Source of the DNA: Maricaulis sp048268525
GTDB lineage: Bacteria; Pseudomonadota; Alphaproteobacteria; Caulobacterales; Maricaulaceae
Length of the DNA: 64,000 nucleotides
Assembly (NCBI RefSeq): GCF_048268525.1
Contig: NZ_JBLWVH010000006.1
Location: forward strand, 66,417 to 130,416
Direction of reading: 5' to 3'
Shown here: piece by piece, positions 1-7,800 of the stretch
Position numbering within the stretch: position 1 is the stretch's first letter
Layout of the letters: each line of letters opens with the position of its first letter
The notes under the pieces: generated by a model
Database searches by the model: none
What the model was told of the DNA's origin: nothing
Seen by the model: the letters and a program-made list of their open reading frames with translations, nothing else
Position numbers and translations under genes: made by a program

Positions 1-1319
1 AACTTGGCGCGCCGTTTGAGCGCGAGGGCGCGGACTGGTCGCTGTCCCGCGAAGCGGCGCATTCGCGACCCCGGGTCGCCCGGGTGAAGGGCGATGGCGC
101 CGGCGCGGCGATCATGGCGACGCTGATCGAGGCGGTTCGCGCCGCCGATCACATCGAGATCCGTGATGGCTGGAGAGCGGTCTCCCTGCTGGGTGACGCG
201 AACGCCTGCAGGGGTGCCATTGCGCAAGGCCCGGATGGCCAGATTCAATCCATCGGGGCTGACACCACCCTGCTCGCCATGGGCGGGGCGGGCGGGCTGT
301 TCGCGCTGACCACCACGCCGGCGATCGCGCAAGGCCAGGCCATGGCCATGGCGGCGCGGCTGGGCGCGGTGATCCGTGACCCGGAATTCGTGCAATTCCA
401 TCCAACGGCGCTCAATGCCGGCCTCGATCCGGCGCCCCTGTGCACCGAAGCCCTGCGCGGTGAAGGCGCGATCCTGGTCGACAAGACCGGTCACCGCTTC
501 ATGAAAGCCATCCACGACGATGCCGAACTGGCGCCACGCGATGTCGTCGCCCGCGCCGTGCATCGCCAGAACGCGTCGGGAAAAGGCGCCTTCCTCGATT
601 GCCGCGAGGCGGTGGGCGAGGCCTTCCCGGCGCGCTTCCCGGCGGTCTTCGCCGCCTGCCAGCGCGCCGGGATTGATCCGCGTTTGGAGCCGATCCCGGT
701 CGCCCCGACGGCGCATTATCACATGGGCGGTGTTGCCACCGATATAGACGGACAAACCTCAATCCCCGGCCTGTTCGCGATCGGCGAATGCGCCGCGACC
801 GGCTTACATGGCGCCAATCGTCTGGCGTCAAACTCGTTGGCCGAAGGTCTGGTGTCAGCCGCGCGGTTTGCGCGTATTGCCCCTCCCCTGCCTGCGGTGG
901 AGGTGGCGGGCGGCAGCCCGACGGAGGGGGGCTTGGCCATGGCGGACTCCCCCCCATCGACCTCGCTGCGCTCGCCCACTTCCCCCGCAAGCGGGGGAAG
1001 CTCCAGCTTGCCACCCCTCGCCCTGATGCGTCTGCGCCAGGCCATGTCGCGCCATTGCGGGGTGGAGCGTTGCGAAGCCGGATTGTCCGAGTTGGCGGCG
1101 CTGATCGATGCGATGCGGTCCGAGCATGGCGAGGCGGATGCGCTGATCGCGGCGCGCTTCATCGTGACGGGCGCACTGAACCGGCGTGAAAGCCGGGGTG
1201 GTCATTTCCGCAGTGATTGCCCACAAACACTCAAGGGGGCGCGCCACAGCGCGCTGCGCCTCAACGATCTTGCCGCACCGGAGCTGGCGCCTGCCGCGCT
1301 CACCGGCCCGGCCGAATAG
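1..1319 (+). CDS. nadB: L-aspartate oxidase, 3' part (start lies outside the window)
   Basis: FAD-dependent oxidation of L-aspartate to iminoaspartate, the first step of de novo NAD synthesis in the cytoplasm. The frame is open from base 3 with no start; the first visible residues (REAAHSRPRVAR, then GDGAG) are typical of the middle of NadB. Further family motifs follow: MGGAGGLF, EFVQFHPTAL, RGEGAILVD, ELAPRDVVARAV, and the C-terminal flavin-site block with HYHMGGV, GLFAIGECA and GANRLASNSL. The fumarate-reductase-like C-terminal helical domain ends the protein. Bases 879-1013 encode a Pro/Ser/Gly-rich stretch of about 45 residues, absent from ordinary NadB, which is a copy of repeat family C inserted in frame. 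nadC follows after 10 bases. The call is secure; whether the insert leaves the enzyme active is unknown. Confidence 0.95.
   Translation, partial: LGAPFEREGADWSLSREAAHSRPRVARVKGDGAGAAIMATLIEAVRAADHIEIRDGWRAVSLLGDANACRGAIAQGPDGQIQSIGADTTLLAMGGAGGLFALTTTPAIAQGQAMAMAARLGAVIRDPEFVQFHPTALNAGLDPAPLCTEALRGEGAILVDKTGHRFMKAIHDDAELAPRDVVARAVHRQNASGKGAFLDCREAVGEAFPARFPAVFAACQRAGIDPRLEPIPVAPTAHYHMGGVATDIDGQTSIPGLFAIGECAATGLHGANRLASNSLAEGLVSAARFARIAPPLPAVEVAGGSPTEGGLAMADSPPSTSLRSPTSPASGGSSSLPPLALMRLRQAMSRHCGVERCEAGLSELAALIDAMRSEHGEADALIAARFIVTGALNRRESRGGHFRSDCPQTLKGARHSALRLNDLAAPELAPAALTGPAE
879..1013 (+). repeat. Repeat family C, copy 1, in frame within nadB
   Basis: This stretch has the same building blocks, partly rearranged, as the intergenic copy at 38138-38284: a CTCCCC...GGAGGTGG left hairpin, a GACGGAGGGG block, CCTCGCTGCGCTCG, CCCATCGACC, CCCACTTCCCC and a right hairpin of CTTCCCCC/GGGGGAAG. 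Here it adds about 45 codons to nadB without a stop or frameshift. It falls after the conserved flavin-site block (ANRLASNSL) and before the C-terminal helical domain, probably in a surface loop. Confidence 0.75.
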
Positions 1320-1329
1320 GACGACCGAC

Positions 1330-2178
1330 ATGCCGATCATGCCCCTGCCCCGCCATGTGGTGAACGACGCCGTGGCCCGCGCTATTGCCGAGGACCAGGG
1401 CGGTCGCGGTGATGTCACTTCGCTGGCCTGCATTCCGGCCAAGGCCGAGGCGAAATTCTACGTCAATGCGCGCGAGGCTGGCGTGGTCTGCGGCTTCCAG
1501 CCGGCGTTGGCGGCAATCTGGCAATGTGATCCCGAAGCCCTGGTCAGTCCGCAAATGGAAGACGGCGATACGGTGAAACCCGGCGATGTGCTGATCTCGG
1601 TGACCGGACGCGCCCGCGGCCTCTTGTCCGCCGAACGCATCCTGCTGAATTTCATGGGCCGGATGAGCGGGGTTGCGACCTTCACGCGGGCTTATGTCGA
1701 TGCGGTCAAGGGCACAGGCGCCCGGATCGCCCACACCCGCAAGACCACGCCCGGTTTCCGCGCCTTCGAGCTGCAGGCCGTCCAGGCTGGCGGCGGTGCG
1801 CTGCACCGGTTTGGCCTGGATGACGCCATCCTGATCAAGGACAATCATGTCGCCGTCTGTGGCGGCGTGCGTCAGGCGGTCGAGGCGGCCCGAACCAGCG
1901 CCGGTCACATGACGCGCATCGCCGTCGAAGTGGACCGGCTGGACCAGCTCGACGCCGCCATCGAAGCTGGCGCTGAAAGCGTGCTGCTCGACAATTTCTC
2001 TCTGGATGACCTGCGCGCCGCCGTCGCGGCTGCCAAGGGCAAGGTCACGCTGGAAGCCTCCGGCGGGGTCCATCTGGACACGGTGCGCGGCATAGCCGAA
2101 ACCGGGGTCGACGTGATCTCGGTCGGGGCGCTGACCCATTCGGCCCCGAATTTCGACATAGGGCTCGACGAAGCCTAG
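1330..2178 (+). CDS. nadC: Nicotinate-nucleotide pyrophosphorylase (carboxylating)
   Basis: Quinolinate phosphoribosyltransferase: quinolinate plus PRPP gives nicotinate mononucleotide and CO2, the third step of de novo NAD synthesis. The 282-residue product has the family landmarks: GRGDVTS near residue 26, the ERILLNFMGRMSG helix near 100, HTRKTTPGFR near 135, a KDNH motif near 172 and the C-terminal LEASGGV and GVDVISVGALTHS blocks of the TIM-like barrel. The ATG at 1330 is chosen because AGGA sits 8 bases upstream and it gives the usual length; the frame stays open back to 1186, but that part overlaps nadB. It is translated with nadB from one transcript, 10 bases apart. Confidence 0.95.
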   Translation: MPIMPLPRHVVNDAVARAIAEDQGGRGDVTSLACIPAKAEAKFYVNAREAGVVCGFQPALAAIWQCDPEALVSPQMEDGDTVKPGDVLISVTGRARGLLSAERILLNFMGRMSGVATFTRAYVDAVKGTGARIAHTRKTTPGFRAFELQAVQAGGGALHRFGLDDAILIKDNHVAVCGGVRQAVEAARTSAGHMTRIAVEVDRLDQLDAAIEAGAESVLLDNFSLDDLRAAVAAAKGKVTLEASGGVHLDTVRGIAETGVDVISVGALTHSAPNFDIGLDEA

Positions 2179-2215
2179 CCGGTGGCGCTGCCGCCATCTT
2201 GAGGGAGAAACAGGC

Positions 2216-2608
2216 ATGTTCAATCACATCATGGTCGGGGCGAGCGATATCGAGCGCTCGAAGCGCTTTTACGACGCCGTGCTCGGCGCATTGGGCGCTG
2301 GCGAGCCGGTCCGCAATGAGTCGCCGACCGGTCATGTCCGCTATTTCTACCTGCATGATGGTAATGCCTTTTGCATCACCCAGCCGATCAATGACGAACC
2401 GGCCACGGCCTCCAATGGCGCGACGATCGGCTTCAAATGCGCCTCGCCGGAACAAGTAGTCGAGTTTCACGACGTGGCCGTCGCCAATGGCGGCACCTCG
2501 GTCGAGGACGCGCCCGGGCCGCGCTCCAGCAATATGGGCACGCTGCACCTCTCCTACGTGCTTGACCCGGACGGCCACAAACTGTGCGGTATTCACCGTC
2601 CGGGCTGA
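2216..2608 (+). CDS. VOC (glyoxalase/bleomycin-resistance) family protein
   Basis: 130-residue single VOC domain made of two beta-alpha-beta-beta-beta modules. The N-terminal FNHIMVGASDIERSKRFYD segment is the classic first module, with His4 a possible metal ligand; the second module ends in LSYVLDPDGHKLCGIHRPG. The ATG follows GAGGGAG, an excellent ribosome site. Small VOC proteins of this kind are often annotated as lyases, dioxygenases or resistance proteins, but substrate cannot be read from the sequence. It lies 37 bases after nadC and may share its transcript; no link to NAD synthesis is known to me. Confidence 0.85.
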   Translation: MFNHIMVGASDIERSKRFYDAVLGALGAGEPVRNESPTGHVRYFYLHDGNAFCITQPINDEPATASNGATIGFKCASPEQVVEFHDVAVANGGTSVEDAPGPRSSNMGTLHLSYVLDPDGHKLCGIHRPG

Positions 2609-2756
2609 GGCGGCGCAGGGCGGGATCGGGCCTGGCAATGGCGCGTTCGGGAGACATCCTGCGCCCCAGCGATTTGCCCTGGTTGATCCGCTGTGACGCG
2701 GGTAAGCGCCCGGCGCCGCTTTTCAGGGCGCCTATCCCCCGCCCTACCCACACCAT

Positions 2757-2863
2757 CCGTCATCCTGACGGACGTCAGGACCCAGTTTCGCAGGTCGGGT
2801 TTTGCCAGGCTTGGCAATGACTTCGCGTCGCAAACTGGGTCCCGATTGTCATCGGGATGACGG
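2757..2863. repeat. Diverged relative of repeat family A
   Basis: The ends CCGTCATCC and GGGATGACGG form an inverted repeat and an inner pair ACCCAGTTT / AAACTGGGT forms a second. The ends resemble the TTGTCATCCC termini of family A, but the core differs, so this is either a sister family or an old copy. Confidence 0.6.
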
Positions 2864-2925
2864 TGGTTCCGAGATTTCCAATACCTTTGTCATCCCGTAC
2901 ACCCCGGCGCCACGCGCGGGGCCAT

Positions 2926-3055
2926 CCATAGATCGCTTGTCAGCCAGCAGGCCGTATCCGGGTCTTCAGCTCAAGGGTGAAACCGCGGAGCGGCGCCTGC
3001 AGCGCCCTTGACCTGAAGGCCCGGATACGGCGGTCTCTCGGCAAGCGGTTTATGG
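2926..3055. repeat. Repeat family B, copy 1 (long foldback)
   Basis: About 130 bases that fold back on themselves: CCATA pairs with TATGG at the ends, CGCTTG with CAAGCG inside that, then a long arm at 2952-2976 starting CCGTATCCGGG pairs with 3005-3030. It matches copy 2 at 21060-21188 in layout and much of its sequence, with changes on both sides of the stems that keep the pairing. Confidence 0.75.
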
Positions 3056-3112
3056 TGGGGTTTGCGCCTGCGCGCAGGGGATGAACGGGATTAATTGCGT
3101 CAGCTCCGGCAT

Positions 3113-3415
3113 CTAGCCGGCAAGCTGATCGACCAGGTCTGTCAGCTCGCCCCTTGCCCGACTCGGAGCCTCCAGCTGACCAGGCCTTGAAAAGGGCGAG
3201 AGCTCGAAGCAATTGGCGACGCTGTTGAACCAGACGGCGTGATTGCCCTGCACCGCGACCACCCAGACAGCGAAATCAAACCCGGTCTCGACCGGCGCAC
3301 GCCAGGTTTCCGGTTCGATCATCACGCCTTCCCAGAACCGCCATTGCGCATCTGAAAGCCGGCCTTCCGCCATGATGAGGAGACCGCGCAGCTGGGCGGC
3401 CGTGACCAGGCTCAT
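3113..3415 (-). CDS. Hypothetical protein, 100 residues
   Basis: I do not recognise this family. It is a small soluble protein with no signal peptide or membrane segment, rich in Trp (five in the first 62 residues: QWRFWEG, ETWRAP, FAVWVVAV, HAVWFN). Its ATG overlaps the stop of the upstream phosphoribosyltransferase gene by four bases (ATGA), so the two are almost certainly translated as a coupled pair. The coupling and normal codon use make it a real gene; a helper or regulator of the phosphoribosyltransferase is possible but only a guess. Confidence 0.65.
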   Translation of the reverse strand: MSLVTAAQLRGLLIMAEGRLSDAQWRFWEGVMIEPETWRAPVETGFDFAVWVVAVQGNHAVWFNSVANCFELSPFSRPGQLEAPSRARGELTDLVDQLAG

Positions 3416-3969
3416 GGGGTCAGGATGACGGAACCGGCCTCACCCTTGGCGGCAATCTCGTCCTCGCTGAGGCCACAGATTTCATGCGGGAAGACCAGCC
3501 AGTCATCGCTCTCATGCACGTAAAAGTCCGGGGTCAGCTCGGTCGTGTTGCGCAGGGGCTTGTAATAGACGGTGGCGATGCGGGCATCGGACGGGAAGTT
3601 GCGCCGGCACTTGGCCCGCAGCACCTGCAGGACAGCGGCGATCGAGCGGCCACTGTCATAGACATCATCCACAATCAGCAGACGGTCTTCGGAATTGAGG
3701 GTGTCGACCAGATAGCCTTCGCCATAGACCCGGACATTGCGGTCCTGCTGGCCGATCCCGGTATAGGAGGCGGTGCGGATGGCGATATGGTCGGTCTCGA
3801 CCCCGCGATGGGCGAGATATTCCTGCACGGCGATACCCACCGGAGCCCCGCCGCGCCAGACGCCAACAATATGGGTCGGGCGGAAACCGCTATCGAGAAT
3901 CGCCCGGGCCAAGCGAAAACTGTCTGCCAGCAAGGCGTTGGCCGAGATATAGTGCTTGGTATCACTCAT
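3412..3969 (-). CDS. Phosphoribosyltransferase (purine/xanthine-guanine type)
   Basis: 185-residue type I phosphoribosyltransferase. The PRPP-binding loop LLIVDDVYDSGRS lies near residues 96-108, and the N-terminal GVWRGGAPVGIAV matches the loop that holds pyrophosphate in Gpt/Hpt-like enzymes. The family transfers phosphoribose from PRPP to a free purine base in salvage, but the C-terminal base-specificity region (YVHESDDWLVFPHE) is not one from which I can name the base; the FPHE stretch resembles xanthine-guanine-type relatives. It heads a two-gene unit with the 100-residue protein downstream (ATGA overlap). A divergent esterase gene begins about 100 bases away. Confidence 0.85.
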   Translation of the reverse strand: MSDTKHYISANALLADSFRLARAILDSGFRPTHIVGVWRGGAPVGIAVQEYLAHRGVETDHIAIRTASYTGIGQQDRNVRVYGEGYLVDTLNSEDRLLIVDDVYDSGRSIAAVLQVLRAKCRRNFPSDARIATVYYKPLRNTTELTPDFYVHESDDWLVFPHEICGLSEDEIAAKGEAGSVILTP

Positions 3970-4066
3970 GGATCAGAGCCTTGCCCGCATTGTCGTCGCA
4001 GCTCAGGCATTTGCCAGGCCCGCGACGCATCCTAGTCTGGCCGCCAATCGACCGGGGAGAACGATC

Positions 4067-5077
4067 ATGCACAGCGACCACACCCTGCCCAAGGGGCAGC
4101 TGCATACGATGTTCGTCGACAGCGAGGCGATTGCCAATAACCGGCTCGGTGAACCCTTGCGGCGGCGGATCGATGTCTATGTGCCGGACGGGCATGACGG
4201 GAGCGGCCTGCCGCTGCTGGTCGATCTGGTCGGCTTTACCGGCTCGGGGCTGGGTCATGTGGCATGGAAGAATTTCGGCGAGAACGTGCCCGAGCGGGCC
4301 GACCGGCTGATCGCCTCAGGCGTCATGAAGCCGGCCGTGATCGCCTTCCCTGACTGCTTCACACGGCTGGGCGGCAACCAGTATGTGAACTCGGCGGCGA
4401 TGGGCAATTGGGACGACTTTCTGGTGGAAGAAATGCTGCCGGCCGTCGAAACCCGTTTCGGCTGCGGTGGCACCGGTCATCGCGGTGTGTTCGGCAAATC
4501 CTCCGGCGGCTATGGCGCCATCATGCACGCCATGATCCATCCCGATATCTGGGCCGGCGCGGTGTGCCACTCCGGCGATATGGGTTTTGAACTCTCCTTT
4601 GCCTCGGACTTCGCTCACACCCTGCGCCGCATCAACAAGCATGGCGGCACCATCCAGAGCTTCATGGAAGCCTTCGAAGCGGCCCCGAAAGTCTCCGGCG
4701 ACGACCTGCACGCGCTGATGACGCTGGCGATGGGCGCCACCTATGACCCCGACCCGCGCGGCTATCTGGGCATGAGCCTGCCGGTCACCATGGACACCTG
4801 CGAAATCATTCCGGAACGCTGGGCGGAATGGATGAAATGGGATCCGCTGGACATGGTCGAGCGCCATGGCGAAGGCCTCAAACAACTCAAGGCGCTGATG
4901 ATCGATTGCGGCGATATCGACCAGTACAACCTGCTCTACGGGGCCCGCCGCATGACCCGCAAGCTGACCGAGCTCGGCGTCGAGCACCGCTACGAGGAAT
5001 TCCCTGACACCCACTCCTCGATCGATTACCGGATGGACGTGTCACTGCCCTTCCTGGCGGAACGATTGTCCCGCTAG
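4067..5077 (+). CDS. Alpha/beta-hydrolase esterase (esterase D / Fes-like)
   Basis: 336-residue cytoplasmic serine esterase of the esterase-D superfamily, which includes S-formylglutathione hydrolase and enterochelin esterases. The nucleophile elbow is GKSSGGYGA near residue 145; likely catalytic acid and base are the Asp in MIDCGDIDQYN and the His in FPDTHSSIDYR near the C-terminus. No signal peptide. The ATG at 4067 is preferred because GGGGAGAA lies just upstream; the frame is open to 3956, but that would run into the divergent phosphoribosyltransferase gene. Substrate is not evident. It ends two bases before a convergent membrane-protein gene. Confidence 0.85.
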   Translation: MHSDHTLPKGQLHTMFVDSEAIANNRLGEPLRRRIDVYVPDGHDGSGLPLLVDLVGFTGSGLGHVAWKNFGENVPERADRLIASGVMKPAVIAFPDCFTRLGGNQYVNSAAMGNWDDFLVEEMLPAVETRFGCGGTGHRGVFGKSSGGYGAIMHAMIHPDIWAGAVCHSGDMGFELSFASDFAHTLRRINKHGGTIQSFMEAFEAAPKVSGDDLHALMTLAMGATYDPDPRGYLGMSLPVTMDTCEIIPERWAEWMKWDPLDMVERHGEGLKQLKALMIDCGDIDQYNLLYGARRMTRKLTELGVEHRYEEFPDTHSSIDYRMDVSLPFLAERLSR

Positions 5078-5079
5078 GC

Positions 5080-5724
5080 TCAGGCCTTCGCCTTCGGGGC
5101 CACGATCTCCGGCTTGCCGCTGACGGCGCGGGTGAAACCGGTCGCCACAACGGCGATCAGGAGGCGGGCAATGATGGTAAAGAACAGCAGCACGATCTTG
5201 TCGTCCGAGACGGCGAAGCGGACACCGGCACGCCAGCGACCACCGATCGGCAGGCGGGCCAGCTGATCCTCGACCCAGTCTGCGGCATCCAGCAGGCTGT
5301 GCAGCACGTCTTCTGCGGCGATCGAAATCACCGCCAGCATGATGATCGCGACGACAAAGGACAGGAAGAGCGTCGCCATCATCGAAGACACCTGGCTGAT
5401 CAGCCCCGGTTCCTTGACCTTGTAGCGATCATTGCCGCCGGTCAGCGCGGTGTAGGTGCCACCGACAAGGGCCAGCAGGATGCGGGCGATGACCGTGAAG
5501 ATCAGCAGCACGATCTTGTCGTCACTGGCGAACAGGCGGACGAAATTATTGTACCGCGCTTCCAACGGGATGGAGGCGATGAGATCCTCGATCAGGTCGG
5601 CGCCGTCCTGCACCCAGCTGAGCCAGTCCGCGGCGTAGAACCACAGCAAAACCAGCATGACCATGGCCATGACCATCGACACGAAAAGCGTCGCGGAAAT
5701 CTTGGACAGACGCGCAATCAACAT
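5080..5724 (-). CDS. Four-helix membrane protein made of two tandem similar halves
   Basis: 214-residue inner-membrane protein I cannot assign to a named family. Each half has a first membrane helix, an acidic amphipathic stretch (DGADLIEDLIASIPLE / DAADWVEDQLARLPIG), then the shared signature SDDKIVLL-x-FT-x-IAR leading into a second helix. The two halves, about residues 8-92 and 114-197, clearly come from an internal duplication. The C-terminus is short and Lys-rich. The start follows GAGGGGAAG. Function unknown; the repeated acidic loop could bind a cation or a partner protein. Confidence 0.75.
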   Translation of the reverse strand: MLIARLSKISATLFVSMVMAMVMLVLLWFYAADWLSWVQDGADLIEDLIASIPLEARYNNFVRLFASDDKIVLLIFTVIARILLALVGGTYTALTGGNDRYKVKEPGLISQVSSMMATLFLSFVVAIIMLAVISIAAEDVLHSLLDAADWVEDQLARLPIGGRWRAGVRFAVSDDKIVLLFFTIIARLLIAVVATGFTRAVSGKPEIVAPKAKA

Positions 5725-5824
5725 GATCTTCCCCTCGCCATCGCCCTGGTTCGGCGTGCTCTGGACGGAATGTTAGCCCGAAAGCCCGGTGCCGTCGCCT
5801 GCGGTCGCGTAAGGCGCGAAACTG

Positions 5825-5861
5825 CCGGGGTGACAGTCGCGCATCACGACCGTCACCCCGG
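5825..5861 (-). terminator. Strong hairpin downstream of the small secreted-protein gene
   Basis: CCGGGGTGAC and GTCACCCCGG are perfect 10-base inverted arms, extended inward by GTCG/CGAC after one mismatch, leaving a 7-base loop. It lies 27 bases past the stop of the gene at 5888-6226, but no T-run follows, so it could be a 3'-end stabiliser or a repeat rather than a classic terminator. Confidence 0.45.
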
Positions 5862-5887
5862 ACCGTTCCGTTTGGCATGTCCGGTGA

Positions 5888-6226
5888 CTACCCGGCGATG
5901 ATCTGGACCGTCAGCGCGCTGCCATCGTCGGACCAGCCATTGGTGACCCAGCTCTCGCCGGCGGCGAGACCCTCATTCCACGGACCACAGTTTTCACTGG
6001 GTCCAGTCTCGGTCACGACCTGGATGCACAGCTGGCTGTCATAGGTCCATGTGCCAGTCAGGCCACGGCTGTCGCTATAGCTGCCATCGGCATTGAACCA
6101 GGCGTCAAAGGACTGCTCTCCGGCGGTCACACGCACGGCATGTCCGAACGCATTGCTCATGCCTTCGGCGAGGGCCGGTGACGCCAGCAGTGTACAGGCC
6201 AGACCGGCCACAAGAAGGTGTTTCAT
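5888..6226 (-). CDS. Small secreted protein, unknown function
   Basis: 112 residues with a clean signal peptide: MKHLLVAGLACTLLASPALA, cut before EGMSN. The mature part is about 90 residues with two Cys (in QLCIQ and SENCG) that could form a disulfide, and repeated Gly/Trp/Tyr-rich strands, suggesting a small beta-sandwich in the periplasm. GGGGAA precedes the ATG. I recognise no enzyme motif. It stands alone, followed by a strong hairpin. Confidence 0.75.
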   Translation of the reverse strand: MKHLLVAGLACTLLASPALAEGMSNAFGHAVRVTAGEQSFDAWFNADGSYSDSRGLTGTWTYDSQLCIQVVTETGPSENCGPWNEGLAAGESWVTNGWSDDGSALTVQIIAG

Positions 6227-6323
6227 GAATATTCCCCGAATTGCGGATCACGCAGATCCGACTTCGCCCCCCGGCTGAACCGGACGCTAGCAAACTCGCC
6301 TGTTCGGGGAAACCGGAATTCGG

Positions 6324-6806
6324 TCAGATGTCGTCCGGATCGTCGTGATTGTCGCCCTCGGTCGACGGGACCTCGACGATCTGGACCCAATACTCGCCGA
6401 TCGAATTGACGACGCGCATCAGACGATCCAGCGAGATCGGCTTGACGATATAGGACGACGCGCCCAGCCCGTAGCTGGACAGGATGTCATCCTCGTCCTT
6501 GGACGTGGTCAGCACAATGATCGGAATGTGACGCAGCTCGGCATCAGCCTTGATTTCCTCAAGCGCCTCACGGCCATCCTTCAGGGGCATGTTGAGATCA
6601 AGCAGGATAATGCCCGGAAACGGCGATCCGGCCAGATCGGCATAGGCCCCGCGCCGTTTGAGGTAGTCGACCAGCTGTTCGCCATTCTCGAGAAAATCGA
6701 GCGGGTTGCGCAGCCGCACTTCCTCACACGCTTCCTTGAACAGCAGCCGGTCATCCGGGTCGTCGTCGACCATCAGGATGGTGAAAAGCCGATTTTCGTC
6801 GCTCAT
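6324..6806 (-). CDS. Single-domain response regulator (Rcp1/CheY-like)
   Basis: 160 residues forming one receiver domain: the acidic pair in MVDDDPDDRLL near residue 13, phospho-acceptor Asp in ILLDLNMPLKDG near 70, Thr in VLTTSKDE near 100 and Lys in SYIVKPISLDRL near 122. The long beta4-alpha4 style and the C-terminal acidic tail resemble the Rcp1 regulators that work with phytochrome-type kinases. There is no DNA-binding output domain, so signalling must go through protein contacts or a phosphorelay. It lies 18 bases downstream of one histidine kinase and in line with a second. Confidence 0.93.
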   Translation of the reverse strand: MSDENRLFTILMVDDDPDDRLLFKEACEEVRLRNPLDFLENGEQLVDYLKRRGAYADLAGSPFPGIILLDLNMPLKDGREALEEIKADAELRHIPIIVLTTSKDEDDILSSYGLGASSYIVKPISLDRLMRVVNSIGEYWVQIVEVPSTEGDNHDDPDDI

Positions 6807-6824
6807 ATGACAGCCTCAACCCGG

Positions 6825-7775
6825 TTAGTGCATTGCTTTGGGATCGTCTTGATACAAACTCGCCTTTTGGCGCGGCAAGATCAAGGTGAAGGTCGCGCCA
6901 ATTCCGGATTCTCCATCCGCCGTCAGCTGTCCACCGTGCCGTCGGGCGATCTTGCGCGCAATGGCAAGGCCGATACCGGTGCCGGGATAGGCATCGCGGG
7001 CATGCAGGCGGACCAGCGGTGCGAAGATACGCTCGCTGTTGGCAGGATCGAACCCTATGCCATTGTCAGCAAACCGAATTTCGACACTCCCGTCCGGCCG
7101 GACTTCGCCATCGACCGTCATTTCCAGCGGTCGTTCGCTGTCCGCATACTGGATCGCATTTTCGAGAAGGATCCGGCACAGGGTCCTGAATTGCGCCCGG
7201 TTCGCCCGGACTTCGGCCATTTCCGCCAGACCAACCCGGCCGCCACAGGCCTCCAGGTCGGCGGCGAGGTCGCCGAGGACATTGTCCAGCTCGGCCCGGG
7301 CGGAAAAGGCTTCCGTCACCAGCACACTGTCATTGATGCGGCTGTGCACAGTCAGCTCGTCCAGCAAGCCCTGCATGCGCTCGGCGGCATCGGTCATGCG
7401 CTCGGCATACCGGTCCTGCCGGGCGTCGGGCGCCGGTCCCAGGCTTTCGCGCAATCTTTCTCCGAAGGTGATGATCTTGCGCAAGGGCTCGCGCAGGTCG
7501 TGCCGGGCGGCAACGGCGAACAGGTCGAGATCATCCAGACGCATTTCCAGCGCCCGGGCCGAGCGTCGATGCCGGGCCGACCTGCGGATTGCCTCCGCGG
7601 CGATCGCGACCAAGCCGACCGCGGCCATCGCGCCAAGGCCGAGCAGGACGAGTTCGGGCATTTGCGGGCCCGGCGAGGACAGGAGCGGCAGGACCAGGAC
7701 AAGGCCGAGCATGCCGGCGGCAATACCGATCCCGATCGGCGCAAATCGCAGGAATGCACGATCAGGGTCGCTCAT
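6825..7775 (-). CDS. Histidine kinase with minimal membrane sensor
   Basis: 316 residues. Two closely spaced membrane helices (about residues 11-32 and 40-60) with almost no periplasmic loop are followed by a dimerisation helix with the phosphorylated His in ARHDLREPLRKI near 92, then the ATP-binding lid: N-box LLENAIQYA, G1 FADNGIGFD, F-box IFAPLVRL and G2 GTGIGLAI. The H-D-L-x-E-P-L-R-K-I signature is the phytochrome-like type that pairs with Rcp1-style regulators. It sits between the large sensor kinase upstream and the single-domain regulator downstream and probably shares their transcript. Confidence 0.93.
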   Translation of the reverse strand: MSDPDRAFLRFAPIGIGIAAGMLGLVLVLPLLSSPGPQMPELVLLGLGAMAAVGLVAIAAEAIRRSARHRRSARALEMRLDDLDLFAVAARHDLREPLRKIITFGERLRESLGPAPDARQDRYAERMTDAAERMQGLLDELTVHSRINDSVLVTEAFSARAELDNVLGDLAADLEACGGRVGLAEMAEVRANRAQFRTLCRILLENAIQYADSERPLEMTVDGEVRPDGSVEIRFADNGIGFDPANSERIFAPLVRLHARDAYPGTGIGLAIARKIARRHGGQLTADGESGIGATFTLILPRQKASLYQDDPKAMH

Positions 7776-7800
7776 GACGGGTCCTGGGCCAAAGTCTGCA

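Larger units (their letters stand above)
2609..3112. other. Non-coding stretch with two repeat elements
   Basis: 504 bases between two convergent genes with no credible coding frame. It holds a diverged family A element (2757-2863), a fragment resembling a family A end near 2888 (TTTGTCATCCC), and a family B foldback (2926-3055). Short open frames across these repeats follow the palindromes and lack ribosome sites. Confidence 0.7.

Noticed and set aside
1186..1329. Earlier start for nadC
   Set aside because: It would overlap nadB heavily and add 48 residues not found in the family; the ATG at 1330 has a ribosome site.
2584..3011. Short frames in the gap after the VOC gene
   Set aside because: They cross palindromic repeats, lack ribosome sites and have no protein character.
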